Origin: Clostridia bacterium
Lineage (GTDB): Bacteria; Bacillota; Clostridia; Oscillospirales; CAG-272
Assembly: GCA_017387685.1 (NCBI GenBank)
Contig: JAFOEU010000014.1
Span: forward strand, 1 to 54,819
DNA length: 54,819 nucleotides
Direction of reading: 5' to 3'
Positions 7,851 to 16,701 of the stretch are shown piece by piece; within the stretch, counting starts at the first letter, position 1; the number at the start of each line of letters is the position of its first letter. The notes under the pieces were generated by a model. That model was not told the origin of the DNA. It worked only from the letters and a program-made list of their open reading frames with translations, and ran no database searches. The position numbers and the translations under genes were made by a program.

Positions 7851-7976
7851 ATTCCAGTTGTCTCCACCATAGAGAAAAGCACACCGCTCGCGGTGTGCTT
7901 TTCTCTATGCCGGGTACCAAAGAACCGAACCACTTGTATTTCGCCGAGCGAAAGAAAACGGTTCCTATATTGTACC
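7851..7976 (+). repeat. Third, diverged copy of the tRNA-Val 3'-end repeat
   Basis: The 20-bp tRNA-end core is exact (7851-7870). It is followed by a different hairpin of the same design, then AAAGAACCGAACCACTTG shared with the other copies. The palindrome is shortened: GAACCG pairs with CGGTTC and TTTCGC pairs with GCGAAA. Homology is lost at about 7976, where the array ends. Confidence 0.85.
7871..7906 (+). terminator. Terminator-type hairpin in repeat copy 3
   Basis: Perfect inverted repeat AGAGAAAAGCACACCGC/GCGGTGTGCTTTTCTCT; same architecture as the other two but different stem sequence, with compensated changes on both arms. Confidence 0.85.
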
Positions 7977-8016
7977 AAAAAATTACAACTAATTTTGTTA
8001 TTTTATTATTAAACTA

Positions 8017-8045
8017 TTGACAACAATTGAAATCTTTGTTATAAT
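8017..8045 (+). promoter_or_regulatory. Consensus sigma-A promoter of the surface beta-solenoid gene
   Basis: -35 TTGACA (8017-8022), 17-bp spacer, -10 TATAAT (8040-8045): a full consensus promoter, suggesting strong expression. SD AAAGGA precedes the ATG at 8094. Confidence 0.85.
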
Positions 8046-8093
8046 AATGTCAATAAAGGAGTTTGATCTCCTTATAAAGAAAGGAACAATGTC

Positions 8094-9587
8094 ATGAAAA
8101 AACTTATCGCATTCGCACTCGTTTTGACTATGACGCTTTCCATGCTGGTTGTAACAACAAGCGCAGCCGCTTGGGACGGCACAACTGCTTCCGCATCCCT
8201 CAAGGGCGAAGGAACCGAAGCATCTCCCTATCTCATTGAATCCGCAGAAGACCTCAAGTACATTCAGGTTCAGGTTGATGCAGGTACTACCTTTGAAGGC
8301 AAATACTTCAAGCAGACCGCAGATATCGACCTTGGCGGCAAGGAATGGGCTCCTATCGGCGAAAGAACCGCAAAGCCCTTCATCGGTCTTTACGACGGTA
8401 ACGGCTACAAGATCGTTAACTTCTATCAGACCTTCAGCTACCGTTTTGGCGGCCTCTTCGCTTATATGACCACCTCCGCTGATTTCACCCCCGGTCTCAT
8501 CAATATCACCCTTGAGGGTAAGATGGACGGCGGCAACAGAGTAGGCGATATCTACTCCGGCGCGCTCCTCGGCTGGTGCCAGCAGAGCAACAATAACCCC
8601 AACAAGATCGTTCTTGCAAACTGCAAGGTTGACGTTGATATGTATCTCGACGTTACCGGCAAGGGCATTACCGGCGATATTATTCTTGCTAACGTGCTTG
8701 CAAGATCCGGATATGTAAACGTAATCAACTGCGTATGTAACGGTGACGTAACCGTTATTGCTGACGGCTCTAAGGTTACCGCAGGCGGTGTAGTAGGCTA
8801 CGCGCCCGATACCGACGTTATCAACTGTGTAAACTACGGTAGCGTAACCGCAAAGACCACTGCAGCCAAGGATATCTACTGCGGCGGCGTTGTTGGTACT
8901 ACCGCAACCTCCAAGATCGCTCTTAAGATTGAAAACTGCATCAACTACGGCACCGTAATCACCGAGGGTGGAAACGCTTGTTACACCGGCGGTACTGTCG
9001 GTTGCTCCGCAGCTGCAAATACTACTATTATCAACTGTGCAAACGTTGCCGACGTATCCTCTCAGTCCTCCTCCGCATCCGCTCTTCCTTATGCAGGCGG
9101 CGTGCTTGGATATTCCAACAAGGCGGGCGTAGCGGTTGAAAAGGGCTACAACAACGGTTATATCGTAACCATCAACGATAACAAGACCGGCCACAATCCC
9201 GGCGGTATCGTAGGCGTTCTCAACAATGCAAGCGACACCACTTGCCTCAAGGATTCCGTTACCACCACCGGCACATTCAAGGGTTGGATGGCGGCTACCA
9301 ATCCCGCAACCGATTGCATCGTAGAAGCTGACGCAGCTGTTGTTGCAGCGGCAGTAAAGGCAATCGAGGATATCGTTAACGCAGCCGATTCCGCTACCGT
9401 TAACGGCATTACCTTCAAGTTTGCAGAAGAAGCTCCCGTAACTCCTCCCGCACCCGAGACCACTGCACCCGAAACAACCGAGCCCGAGGCACCCGCTGAA
9501 ACCGGCGACGCTTCGCTCCTCTTCGTTGCTATCGCAGTAATCTCCCTCGCAGGCGTTGTAATCGTTGCAAAGAAGCGCGAGAACTGA
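8094..9587 (+). CDS. Secreted cell-surface protein with GLUG-like beta-solenoid repeats and C-terminal anchor
   Basis: 497 aa. Residues 1-25 are a signal peptide (MKKLIAFALVLTMTLSMLVV, cleavage near A24-A25). Residues ~40-125 match the start of GLUG-type surface proteins (GTEASPYLIESAEDLKYI, TADIDLGGKEWAPIG, YDGNGYKIVNF). From ~150 to ~380 there are repeats of the form GGVVG-x(n)-INC-x-N-x-G-x-V, spaced about 35-40 residues apart, which suggests a right-handed beta-solenoid. A Pro/Glu/Thr linker (~445-468) leads to PAETGD, a hydrophobic segment and the tail AKKREN: a sortase-like or membrane anchor with a non-canonical motif (canonical LPxTG). It has its own consensus promoter and a terminator downstream. 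Likely an adhesin or carbohydrate-binding surface protein; the ligand is unknown. Confidence 0.85.
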   Translation: MKKLIAFALVLTMTLSMLVVTTSAAAWDGTTASASLKGEGTEASPYLIESAEDLKYIQVQVDAGTTFEGKYFKQTADIDLGGKEWAPIGERTAKPFIGLYDGNGYKIVNFYQTFSYRFGGLFAYMTTSADFTPGLINITLEGKMDGGNRVGDIYSGALLGWCQQSNNNPNKIVLANCKVDVDMYLDVTGKGITGDIILANVLARSGYVNVINCVCNGDVTVIADGSKVTAGGVVGYAPDTDVINCVNYGSVTAKTTAAKDIYCGGVVGTTATSKIALKIENCINYGTVITEGGNACYTGGTVGCSAAANTTIINCANVADVSSQSSSASALPYAGGVLGYSNKAGVAVEKGYNNGYIVTINDNKTGHNPGGIVGVLNNASDTTCLKDSVTTTGTFKGWMAATNPATDCIVEADAAVVAAAVKAIEDIVNAADSATVNGITFKFAEEAPVTPPAPETTAPETTEPEAPAETGDASLLFVAIAVISLAGVVIVAKKREN

Positions 9588-9604
9588 TAACTTAAATTGA
9601 ATAA

Positions 9605-9641
9605 AAAATATCCGATAGGCTTCGCGCCTATCGGATATTTT
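9605..9641. terminator. Bidirectional terminator between convergent genes
   Basis: 16-bp perfect stem AAAATATCCGATAGGC/GCCTATCGGATATTTT with A's on the left and T's on the right. It serves the surface protein gene (plus) and the glycosidase gene (minus). Confidence 0.9.
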
Positions 9642-9654
9642 CATATAAACCGAA

Positions 9655-12600
9655 TTACTGATTATCAATAACCGCAAGTCTGGGGGTTACAAGCAGTCCT
9701 TCGGGCTTGAGTCTGTACTCATAGCACCATCTGTCACCCTCTGTACGCCAAGCGGTGGGGCCGGGGTAGGACAGTGTGGGATCGGAGCAATGGAGGTGCG
9801 AGAACGCGTTGGTTCTGTTGATGTAGAGCGTTGCCGCAACGGTATGCTTGCCCTTTGAGAGATTGTCGCGGGTTACAACGTAGGGTGCAAACGCGCCTGT
9901 AGTAGGCTCGTCGCCGTCAACCGAAACCTCGTAAAGCGCCGCGCGGTACTGGTGGAGTCTGATCTCGATTCCGTTGCCTTCAACTTCATTTTCGATATCA
10001 AACTCGTAAGTCAGCTTACCGCTGTAGAAGGGAAGTCCCTGAGCGGTTATGTCAGCAAAGCCGATGGTCTTGGGAAGATCAATGATGGTCTTCTTGGTAC
10101 CGTTGACTCTTACACCGAACTCGCCGAGGAGGTAGCACCACTCTGTAGCGGTTCTGTGTCCGAAGGGCTGAACGATGATGAGCTCGGAAGTACCTGCGGG
10201 AATGGTGGGCATTGCAACTGTCTTGATCGATTTGTCGGTGAAGTATCCGGTAACGATCGAGGGAACCTCAATGCCGTTGAACGTGATTTTGCTTGCTTCT
10301 GCCATTTCGAGCGCAAGAGATGCGCCGTTTACCTCGATCTCGCTGTTGATCTTGAAGCGGAGTGTAATTGTATGCTCGGGTGCTATCGAGGGGAGACACC
10401 AAGGCTGATAGGAGTTGCCTGCCCAAGGCTCCCAACCGAGCTTGCGTCTGCAAACGGTATCTGCGCGGAGGATTTCCTCTTTGCCGTTGAATTCCTCACC
10501 GTCGAGCGAGTATTCAGCCATATCGAGAAGCAGAGCGTTGGGCTCGCCGAGCTTGATTCTTGCTTCGGTTACGATCTGTCTGGGCAACTGAATAAGCTTT
10601 GCCTTCTTCTTTGCGGTGATCGCGGGAGCAACTGCATCGGGATTGGGATCAAGCTTCAGAAGAATGCTTTCGTGCGCCCAAAGAGCGTAGTCTATCACGG
10701 TGTTGCCGCCGACGTATTTGCAAGGAATTGCTTCGATATTTCCGCTGAGAGTGTTATATAGAGTGGGAGTATAAAGTCCGCGGATCGTGATCTTTACCGC
10801 TTGTCTGCTCGAACAATCGTCATTGGGTGATACCTTACCCTGCGCGATAAAGAGCCACATCGAGTCGCCGTCGAAGCGAAGCTGATGAACGAGATTTTCA
10901 GTATAGCAACCGTTGGAGCTGCGGATATCAATGGTTCTGTAAGCTTCAAGCTCGCGGAGAAGGTCGGTTCTTGTGAACTCAATATGAGTTGCCTTCGCGC
11001 AAAGCTTTGCGCCTTCGTCAGATGCTACTGCGTCAACGTATTTGGGAGCGTTGCCCATAAATACGAGTTTGCCTCCGTTTGCGGCAAACTCCTCAAGAAG
11101 CTTGAGGGTGGTCGATCTGATGGTCTCGCAAGCGGGAACTATGATAACGTCGTATTCCATCTTGCCGACCTTGATCGGATTCTCACCCTTCTTGCAAAGT
11201 GCGGGAAGGAGCGATTCGCTGATGTAGTCAAAGTCGATCGAGCCAAAGAGGAGCCAGTTGGTAACGTCCTCAAAGCACTTGTCGAGCTTCTGACGCTCAA
11301 GTGCGGTCTGCGAGGAGGGACCCCAATGTACCCAAAGGGATTCAACGGGGTGGATAACGCCAACCTTGATGTTGGGTGTACCGCGAACGAGCGCGGTGTT
11401 TACTCTTGCAAAATGATCTTCGATATAGGAATATTTATCAAACCAAGGGGACTGATAGCTGATGGTTGCGGGATAGTCGCGCTTTGCCTCGCCTTCCATG
11501 GAAACCCAAGAGAGGTGAGGAACGCGGAGAGTGATGCCGAGAGCCGCCTGCCAGTCACCCTGCATCTTGTGACCTCTGAAGTCGTAATCCCAACCGGTTA
11601 CGCCGTAAAGCTCACTCATAACGCCCTCGCGACCGTACTGGTGCGCAACGGACGATGCCTGCTTTGCGGTGGAATACTCGTATCTGTTAGCGAGCATATC
11701 AATGCCGGGGATCTCGAATGCGCGGAGCGAACGCATAGCCTCACCAACCGCCATAGTCTGCGAATCGAGAGTGGGCTCCTTCATCATATGACCGGTAAGA
11801 GCGATTCCGTTTGCCTTGCACCAATCACCGATGTTGTCGGCGAAGCTTGTTGCAAATCTCTCGCAAGCGTGGTCGTGATAGAAATATCTGATCTGAGAAA
11901 CGCCGTCTGCAAGCTCCCAAATAAGCTCGGGAAGATGCTCAACGAGCGACTGTCCGTAGGTAGCCTTGAATGTATCCTCAAGATCGGGGGTCCAAGGAAG
12001 AGTAACGTCAACCTCCGATTCTGCAAAAGGCAGAGTCTTCTTGTGGGTGAACTGCGGTTCATCGGTGAATATGGAGGGGATAACTCCGCCGAACATATCG
12101 CCGACGCATTCCTTGTATCTTTCGTGAGTGACCTCGATGAATCTGTCGATAGCCTTCTTGTTCATCGTGTCAACGTATGTATAACCGTTGTAACGGGGGG
12201 ACTCAAGAGGAGACTCGTTGTAAGCGTACCAAACCTTGCCTACAGCCTCGCTTTCGTCCTCAATCTTCTTATAGGACGCAAGCGAACCTTCTTCGTTGAG
12301 AACGATATCGTATTTGCCGATAAGCTTTCCTCTGCCCGAACGGGTAGCCTTTGCCTGCTCGTCGCCGACGTGGATCTTGCCGCCTACCTCTTCATAGGAA
12401 TTGGGAGTGAAGAGAAGATAATTGATTCTGTACTGAGGATCCTTGGAAACAAATCCGCCCGCAAAGCCGGAGGGCCATCTGTCCTCGTCGTAAAGATATG
12501 CGAGCATATCTTCCTTTTCGGCTTTTTCTGCGCAAGCGCGGATGAGATCCATAAACTCATCCGAAAGATATTCGGTAGCCATACCCGAACGAACGTGCAT

Positions 12601-12768
12601 ATGGAAGCCGCCGAGTCCCATAACCTTGAACATTTCGATCTGACGAAGAAGCTCATCCTTGTCAAGCTTGCAGTTCCAAGCCCAGAAGGGAGTGCCGCGG
12701 TATTCGGCTGTGGGTTTTTCAAATAATGCGCGGTCAAGCAGCGCGTTATCTTTCTTCTTGTAAAGCAT
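9655..12768 (-). CDS. Putative glycoside hydrolase, GH106-like (alpha-L-rhamnosidase-type)
   Basis: 1037 aa with no signal peptide, so probably intracellular. The N-terminal catalytic region has FWAWN at 28-32, GGFHMHVRSG at 53-62 and DEDRWPSG at 94-101, a pattern I associate with large TIM-barrel glycosidases related to GH106. Two jelly-roll-like beta domains are likely in the C-terminal third (VNGASLALEMAE, VEVNGTKK-type strings). It lies 14 bp downstream of rhaA and is read in the same direction, so release of L-rhamnose from rhamnosides imported into the cell is the natural guess. Exact family and linkage are not certain; other deoxy-sugar or uronide substrates are possible. ATG with SD GAGG. 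Confidence 0.72.
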   Translation of the reverse strand: MLYKKKDNALLDRALFEKPTAEYRGTPFWAWNCKLDKDELLRQIEMFKVMGLGGFHMHVRSGMATEYLSDEFMDLIRACAEKAEKEDMLAYLYDEDRWPSGFAGGFVSKDPQYRINYLLFTPNSYEEVGGKIHVGDEQAKATRSGRGKLIGKYDIVLNEEGSLASYKKIEDESEAVGKVWYAYNESPLESPRYNGYTYVDTMNKKAIDRFIEVTHERYKECVGDMFGGVIPSIFTDEPQFTHKKTLPFAESEVDVTLPWTPDLEDTFKATYGQSLVEHLPELIWELADGVSQIRYFYHDHACERFATSFADNIGDWCKANGIALTGHMMKEPTLDSQTMAVGEAMRSLRAFEIPGIDMLANRYEYSTAKQASSVAHQYGREGVMSELYGVTGWDYDFRGHKMQGDWQAALGITLRVPHLSWVSMEGEAKRDYPATISYQSPWFDKYSYIEDHFARVNTALVRGTPNIKVGVIHPVESLWVHWGPSSQTALERQKLDKCFEDVTNWLLFGSIDFDYISESLLPALCKKGENPIKVGKMEYDVIIVPACETIRSTTLKLLEEFAANGGKLVFMGNAPKYVDAVASDEGAKLCAKATHIEFTRTDLLRELEAYRTIDIRSSNGCYTENLVHQLRFDGDSMWLFIAQGKVSPNDDCSSRQAVKITIRGLYTPTLYNTLSGNIEAIPCKYVGGNTVIDYALWAHESILLKLDPNPDAVAPAITAKKKAKLIQLPRQIVTEARIKLGEPNALLLDMAEYSLDGEEFNGKEEILRADTVCRRKLGWEPWAGNSYQPWCLPSIAPEHTITLRFKINSEIEVNGASLALEMAEASKITFNGIEVPSIVTGYFTDKSIKTVAMPTIPAGTSELIIVQPFGHRTATEWCYLLGEFGVRVNGTKKTIIDLPKTIGFADITAQGLPFYSGKLTYEFDIENEVEGNGIEIRLHQYRAALYEVSVDGDEPTTGAFAPYVVTRDNLSKGKHTVAATLYINRTNAFSHLHCSDPTLSYPGPTAWRTEGDRWCYEYRLKPEGLLVTPRLAVIDNQ

Positions 12769-12782
12769 ATTCGTACCTCGAT

Positions 12783-14036
12783 TTAGTTTCTCGCAGAGAG
12801 AACTTCGTTTTCGTATTTCTTGATTTCTTCAAACCAAGCAGCACCTGCAGGCATCTCTGCGCGTGCGCAAAGCTCCTCCCATACAGCACCGAAGGGAGCG
12901 GTCTTGATCTCCTCGGAAATAACGAGAAGAGAAGTGTAATCAGCCTTGTTCTGATAATCCGCAAGAAGTGCCTCGGGAGTCAGAAGTGCATTAAGAAGTG
13001 CCTTTCTTGCCGCACGAAGACCGGTGATCCAAGCGGCAACTCGGTTGATGCTCGCATCAAAATAGTCGAGCGCGATATAAGTCTTGTCAACGCCGCCGCA
13101 TCTTACCACCTCGCGAAGGATCTCGCGGGTTTCATCGTCGTAGCGAACAACGTGGTCGGAGTCCCATCTTACACAGCGGGTAACGTGAAGTGCGATCTTA
13201 TCGTTGAAGAGGAGCATAGAGGGGATCTTGTCAGCAACCTGCTCGGTGGGGTGATAGTGACCGTTATCCATAAGCGGAACGAGACCGCGGGATGCCGAGT
13301 ATGCAAGGCAGAATTCGGCTGATCCGACGGTGTAGGACTCGAGACCTATACCGAATACCTTGGATTCGAGCGAAATGTCAACAAGCTCCTTGTCGTATCC
13401 TGCCGCGAGGATCTTGTCAAGCGAATCAGCCATTCTCGCGCGGGGAGAGTATCTGTCCGCGGGTATCTCCTTAAGACCGTCGGGCATCCAGAAGTTGATA
13501 AGACATTTCTTACCCGTGCGCTTTGCGAAATATTCGCCGATACGAAGGCTTGCAATGCCGTGTCTTACCCAGAATGCTCTTACCTCATCGTCGGGGCTAG
13601 AGAGGGTGAGTCCGTCCTTAACCATAGGATGGGAGAAGAAGGTAGGATTGAAGTCAAGACCGAGACCACGCTCGATTGCGAACTCAACCCATTTTTCGAA
13701 ATGCTCGGGAAGAAGCGCATCTCTGTCTGCTCTGTTATTGTCATTGAAAATTGCATAGTTTGCGTGAAGATTGATTCTCATCGCGCCGGGCATAAGCGAA
13801 AGCGCCTTGTCGAGGTCCGCCATAAGCTCCTCGGGATTTCTTGCCGCACCGGGGTAGTTACCCGTCGCCTGAATACCGCCGTCAAGAGCTCTGGCGCCCT
13901 CAAAGCCCTTTACGTCATCACCCTGCCAGCAATGAAGGGAAATGGGAGTGGATAAAGCCTTTTCAATAGCAGAGTCGGTGTCTATGCCGTATGCCGCATA
14001 GATTGCTTTTGCATTTTCATAAATAGGATTATTCAT
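12783..14036 (-). CDS. rhaA: L-rhamnose isomerase
   Basis: Isomerises L-rhamnose to L-rhamnulose, the first intracellular step of rhamnose catabolism, using divalent metal. At 417 aa it has normal length. Family strings seen: SLHCWQGDDVKGFE near the N-terminus, GGIQATGNYPGAARNPEEL, MRINLHANYA, LDFNPTFFSHP, LESKVFGIGLESYTVGS, the metal-site region LMDNGHYHPTE and ALDYFDASINRVAAWI. It is first in an operon with the GH106-like gene; SD AAGAGG lies before the ATG. No rhaB kinase or rhaD aldolase gene is present in the window. Confidence 0.96.
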   Translation of the reverse strand: MNNPIYENAKAIYAAYGIDTDSAIEKALSTPISLHCWQGDDVKGFEGARALDGGIQATGNYPGAARNPEELMADLDKALSLMPGAMRINLHANYAIFNDNNRADRDALLPEHFEKWVEFAIERGLGLDFNPTFFSHPMVKDGLTLSSPDDEVRAFWVRHGIASLRIGEYFAKRTGKKCLINFWMPDGLKEIPADRYSPRARMADSLDKILAAGYDKELVDISLESKVFGIGLESYTVGSAEFCLAYSASRGLVPLMDNGHYHPTEQVADKIPSMLLFNDKIALHVTRCVRWDSDHVVRYDDETREILREVVRCGGVDKTYIALDYFDASINRVAAWITGLRAARKALLNALLTPEALLADYQNKADYTSLLVISEEIKTAPFGAVWEELCARAEMPAGAAWFEEIKKYENEVLSARN

Positions 14037-14071
14037 TTTTTACCTCTTTGACCGATTTTATGAAACTTAAA

Positions 14072-14082
14072 TTAGTTACTAA
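14072..14082. promoter_or_regulatory. Candidate operator at the rhaA transcription start
   Basis: 11-bp palindrome TTAGTTACTAA, located about 6 bp downstream of the rhaA -10, where a repressor would block transcription. Seen in sequence; the regulator is unknown and none is encoded nearby. Confidence 0.4.
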
Positions 14083-14087
14083 CCATT

Positions 14088-14116
14088 ATTTTACTACATT
14101 TTTTGTTATTTTGCAA
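14088..14116 (-). promoter_or_regulatory. Promoter of the rhaA-glycosidase operon
   Basis: Minus-strand -35 TTGCAA (14116-14111), 17-bp spacer, -10 TAAAAT (14093-14088). Confidence 0.65.
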
Positions 14117-14168
14117 TAAAAAAATAAAAAAATTTATAAAAACTCTTTCGTTTAAATTAAAATTATGT

Positions 14169-14174
14169 TATAAT
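14169..14174 (+). promoter_or_regulatory. -10 element of the DUF5722-like gene
   Basis: TATAAT 31 bp before the TTG start; the matching -35 is weak. The region 14037-14204 is AT-rich and holds divergent promoters for rhaA and this gene. Confidence 0.5.
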
Positions 14175-14204
14175 ATTGCTATATTAAAAAACGGAGGTGA
14201 TTTT

Positions 14205-16670
14205 TTGAGCAAAAGATGTATAGCGCTATTCATTTTTTTCGCGGTCTTGGCATCATTGATGAGCGCTGCGCATTACGTTGAAGCAGAAACTCCGTCCTTT
14301 CAATCTCTCGGAAGTATAACCTACTGTACGGTCGATGATGCCAGAAATATGATAAAGATCCACGGCAGCATCAAGCATAGTGTTCTCATTAGCAAACGCG
14401 ATGCTAAAATAGCAGTTTACAAATTTGATCCGTGGGAAGACGTCCCCTCGGCAATCACCACCGCCGAACCTATGGCTATGACAGATATGTCGATTTCATT
14501 TGATTTTGAGTTGTCGTGCACTACAGTGCTTGACAAGACCTCCATTTACGCCGTCGCGCTTATAGAATCAGATGGTAAGGTTTCCTTTGTTACCGCTCCG
14601 ACTTACCCTGATGCCGAAACGAAAGACACCTCGGATGCCGGCTTCAAGGCGATATTAACCTCTGACCACGCTTCGGCGTTGTCCTCACTTCCGGGAAGCG
14701 CGATCGTTGACGTATATCTTGATAAGCTTAATAATAAAAATAACAGCGGTTATATTCATAATGCTGACGGCGAGTTGTTCTATTTTGATAAAGCGACCGT
14801 AAACGAGCTTGATCGCATAATCAGATCCTACAGCGCCGCAGGAACAAAAGTTTATATGAGATTTTTGATCTCGCCGAGCGTTACCTCACTACCGTTTTGC
14901 TCCGATGCGGTAGCTTGGGCAACGAATAAATGCATTGTTATTGATGACGAGGCATCCCTCAGTGCCATTTACGCGTACACCGCATTTTTGACCTCGCGAT
15001 ACAGCGGCGGAGATTACGGCAGGGTAGACGGTATTATCCTCGGCAGAGGCGCGGACGTGCCCATACTGTATAATTATGCATCGCTTGTTTCGGAGGATTA
15101 TAATACCGTATATGCAAGGTCGTTGACGATAATAGGTCTTGCTGCTTCAAGTGCAAAGATATCATTGTTGGTTCCCATTGGCGATACGTTAACTACCAAC
15201 AGCAGAGTGAATGGCGAAGAATTCCTCTATGCCGTAGCGGACTACGTCGAAACCTACAGTAATCTCAAATTTACCGTTCTGTGCGAAAGCAGACACAATC
15301 CATACGGAATAACAGACGATTTCTTCCGCCAAGACGTCGAGCCTGAAATCACCGATGCGCCAACTGAAACAGCTTTTCCACATACAGAAGTCACGGGTAT
15401 TGAAGCTACTGAAGAATGTGTAACTACCGAAGCGACTGTTGCCGACGATCCAACGTACGATAGCGTTTCAGAGACCGAAGTACCTCCACTCGCAGATGCG
15501 GATACGTCGCAGGCGGAAAGCACCGCGGAGCCTTCTGAGATTGAATGGGTGGTAACAGAACCGTCGCCCGAGGAAACCGCAAAGCCCGATCTGTTGCAAA
15601 AAAATAAAAATTCCGCGGGCTTCTTTTGCACTGATAATATAGAAGCCTTTCAAAGAATGTTTGAAAAGCTGAAGCGAGCCCATTCTTCGGTCAATAAAGG
15701 CTTTGGGTGGTGTTGGTATCCAGATGCGAATACTGTGGAGTCCTCTCTCAGCGTTTGCTATTCTTACAATTATATGAGGCTCGCCGCTCTGGGCTCGGAT
15801 TTTTATGCCGTTGGCTTCGAAAATGATATTTCTGAGCACTTCTCGAGTATGGCTCATTTGTTTAAGTACGTTGATACACAGGATAACGTAAAAGAAACGC
15901 TATATGCAAGGGATGTTTTCGGAGTTGACGATTGGGGCGATCTTATTGATCAATGGAGCGAACAATGCGGAGTGTACAGCTCACTTCAAGTAAACGAGTT
16001 TGAGACGGATGTTTCTGATTTCTCCGGAGAGGTTTCCTACCTCAGCTATTCCTCAGCCAAGGGAGCGGTTGATTGGTATAACGGTTATTTTTGCAATAAT
16101 ATTTCTCTGCAAAATAATGACGGATCAGGATGCCTTACGGCTTCGATCGAGCCTTCGAAATCAGGCTTTGCACCCGCAGAGATCGGATACGTGCTGGATA
16201 AGGCAGAGCCATTGCTCGTCGGAGATGCATTAACGTTTGACGTTCAATGCGGCAGTAATGACGGCTCAATCTATGAGGTTATCGTTTACATAAATCACAC
16301 GGAGGGAACGCTTATATCCAAGGGCGTTCTTCAGGGGGGCGAACGATGCAAAATCTCTGCGGACGTTAGCGAATATGACAGCACCACTCTCGTAAACTCT
16401 ATAAGAATCGCTGTTAACCGCATAACAGGTGACGGTCCTTATGATTTTTGTCTTTATAACGTAGCCATCAACGATTATTCAGACAGTAACGCCCTTCTTG
16501 CTCAAAAGCTGGAGGACGTAAGAAATTACCTTCGCACCAATACAAAAAACGAAGATCCCTACAATCGCGTTGGAATTTTCTTAGGTGTCGCGATATTAGC
16601 GGGAGTAGGTGTTTTATTGCTTGCAATGGCTTACGGAAACGATAGGAAAAATAAAAGTTCAGACAGTTGA
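14205..16670 (+). CDS. Exported TIM-barrel-like protein (possible DUF5722) with acidic linker and C-terminal TM anchor
   Basis: 821 aa from the TTG at 14205, which follows the strong SD GGAGGTGA; a longer frame to 14103 has no such signal. The first ~27 residues form a signal peptide (CIALFIFFAVLASLMSAAHY). Residues ~170-375 look like part of a glycosidase-like barrel (IVDVYLDKLNN, TVNELDRIIRSYSAAGTKVYMRF, YAYTAFLTSRYSG, VDGIILGRGAD), reminiscent of DUF5722. Residues ~381-466 are a Thr/Glu/Pro-rich linker, after which barrel-type sequence resumes (NIEAFQRMFEKLKRAH). A beta-rich region (~620-770) and a single TM helix near 793-812 (VGIFLGVAILAGVGVLLLAM) follow. Divergent from rhaA. Function unknown; a surface carbohydrate-active or binding protein is plausible. 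Confidence 0.7.
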   Translation: MSKRCIALFIFFAVLASLMSAAHYVEAETPSFQSLGSITYCTVDDARNMIKIHGSIKHSVLISKRDAKIAVYKFDPWEDVPSAITTAEPMAMTDMSISFDFELSCTTVLDKTSIYAVALIESDGKVSFVTAPTYPDAETKDTSDAGFKAILTSDHASALSSLPGSAIVDVYLDKLNNKNNSGYIHNADGELFYFDKATVNELDRIIRSYSAAGTKVYMRFLISPSVTSLPFCSDAVAWATNKCIVIDDEASLSAIYAYTAFLTSRYSGGDYGRVDGIILGRGADVPILYNYASLVSEDYNTVYARSLTIIGLAASSAKISLLVPIGDTLTTNSRVNGEEFLYAVADYVETYSNLKFTVLCESRHNPYGITDDFFRQDVEPEITDAPTETAFPHTEVTGIEATEECVTTEATVADDPTYDSVSETEVPPLADADTSQAESTAEPSEIEWVVTEPSPEETAKPDLLQKNKNSAGFFCTDNIEAFQRMFEKLKRAHSSVNKGFGWCWYPDANTVESSLSVCYSYNYMRLAALGSDFYAVGFENDISEHFSSMAHLFKYVDTQDNVKETLYARDVFGVDDWGDLIDQWSEQCGVYSSLQVNEFETDVSDFSGEVSYLSYSSAKGAVDWYNGYFCNNISLQNNDGSGCLTASIEPSKSGFAPAEIGYVLDKAEPLLVGDALTFDVQCGSNDGSIYEVIVYINHTEGTLISKGVLQGGERCKISADVSEYDSTTLVNSIRIAVNRITGDGPYDFCLYNVAINDYSDSNALLAQKLEDVRNYLRTNTKNEDPYNRVGIFLGVAILAGVGVLLLAMAYGNDRKNKSSDS

Positions 16671-16701
16671 GCTTAATCTGTTTTAATTTAAGGAGAACAA
16701 A

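Noticed and set aside
7521-7976. CRISPR array or extra tRNA genes in the repeat region
   Set aside because: The unit is 165 bp with no short repeat-spacer pattern, and copies 2 and 3 contain only the 3' part of a tRNA with no D-arm or anticodon arm.
7998-9677. 559-codon minus-strand frame rich in Cys, Gly and Val
   Set aside because: Antisense shadow of the repetitive surface-protein gene; composition mirrors its codon bias.
10885-12726. 613-codon plus-strand frame
   Set aside because: Antisense to the GH106-like gene, no family features.
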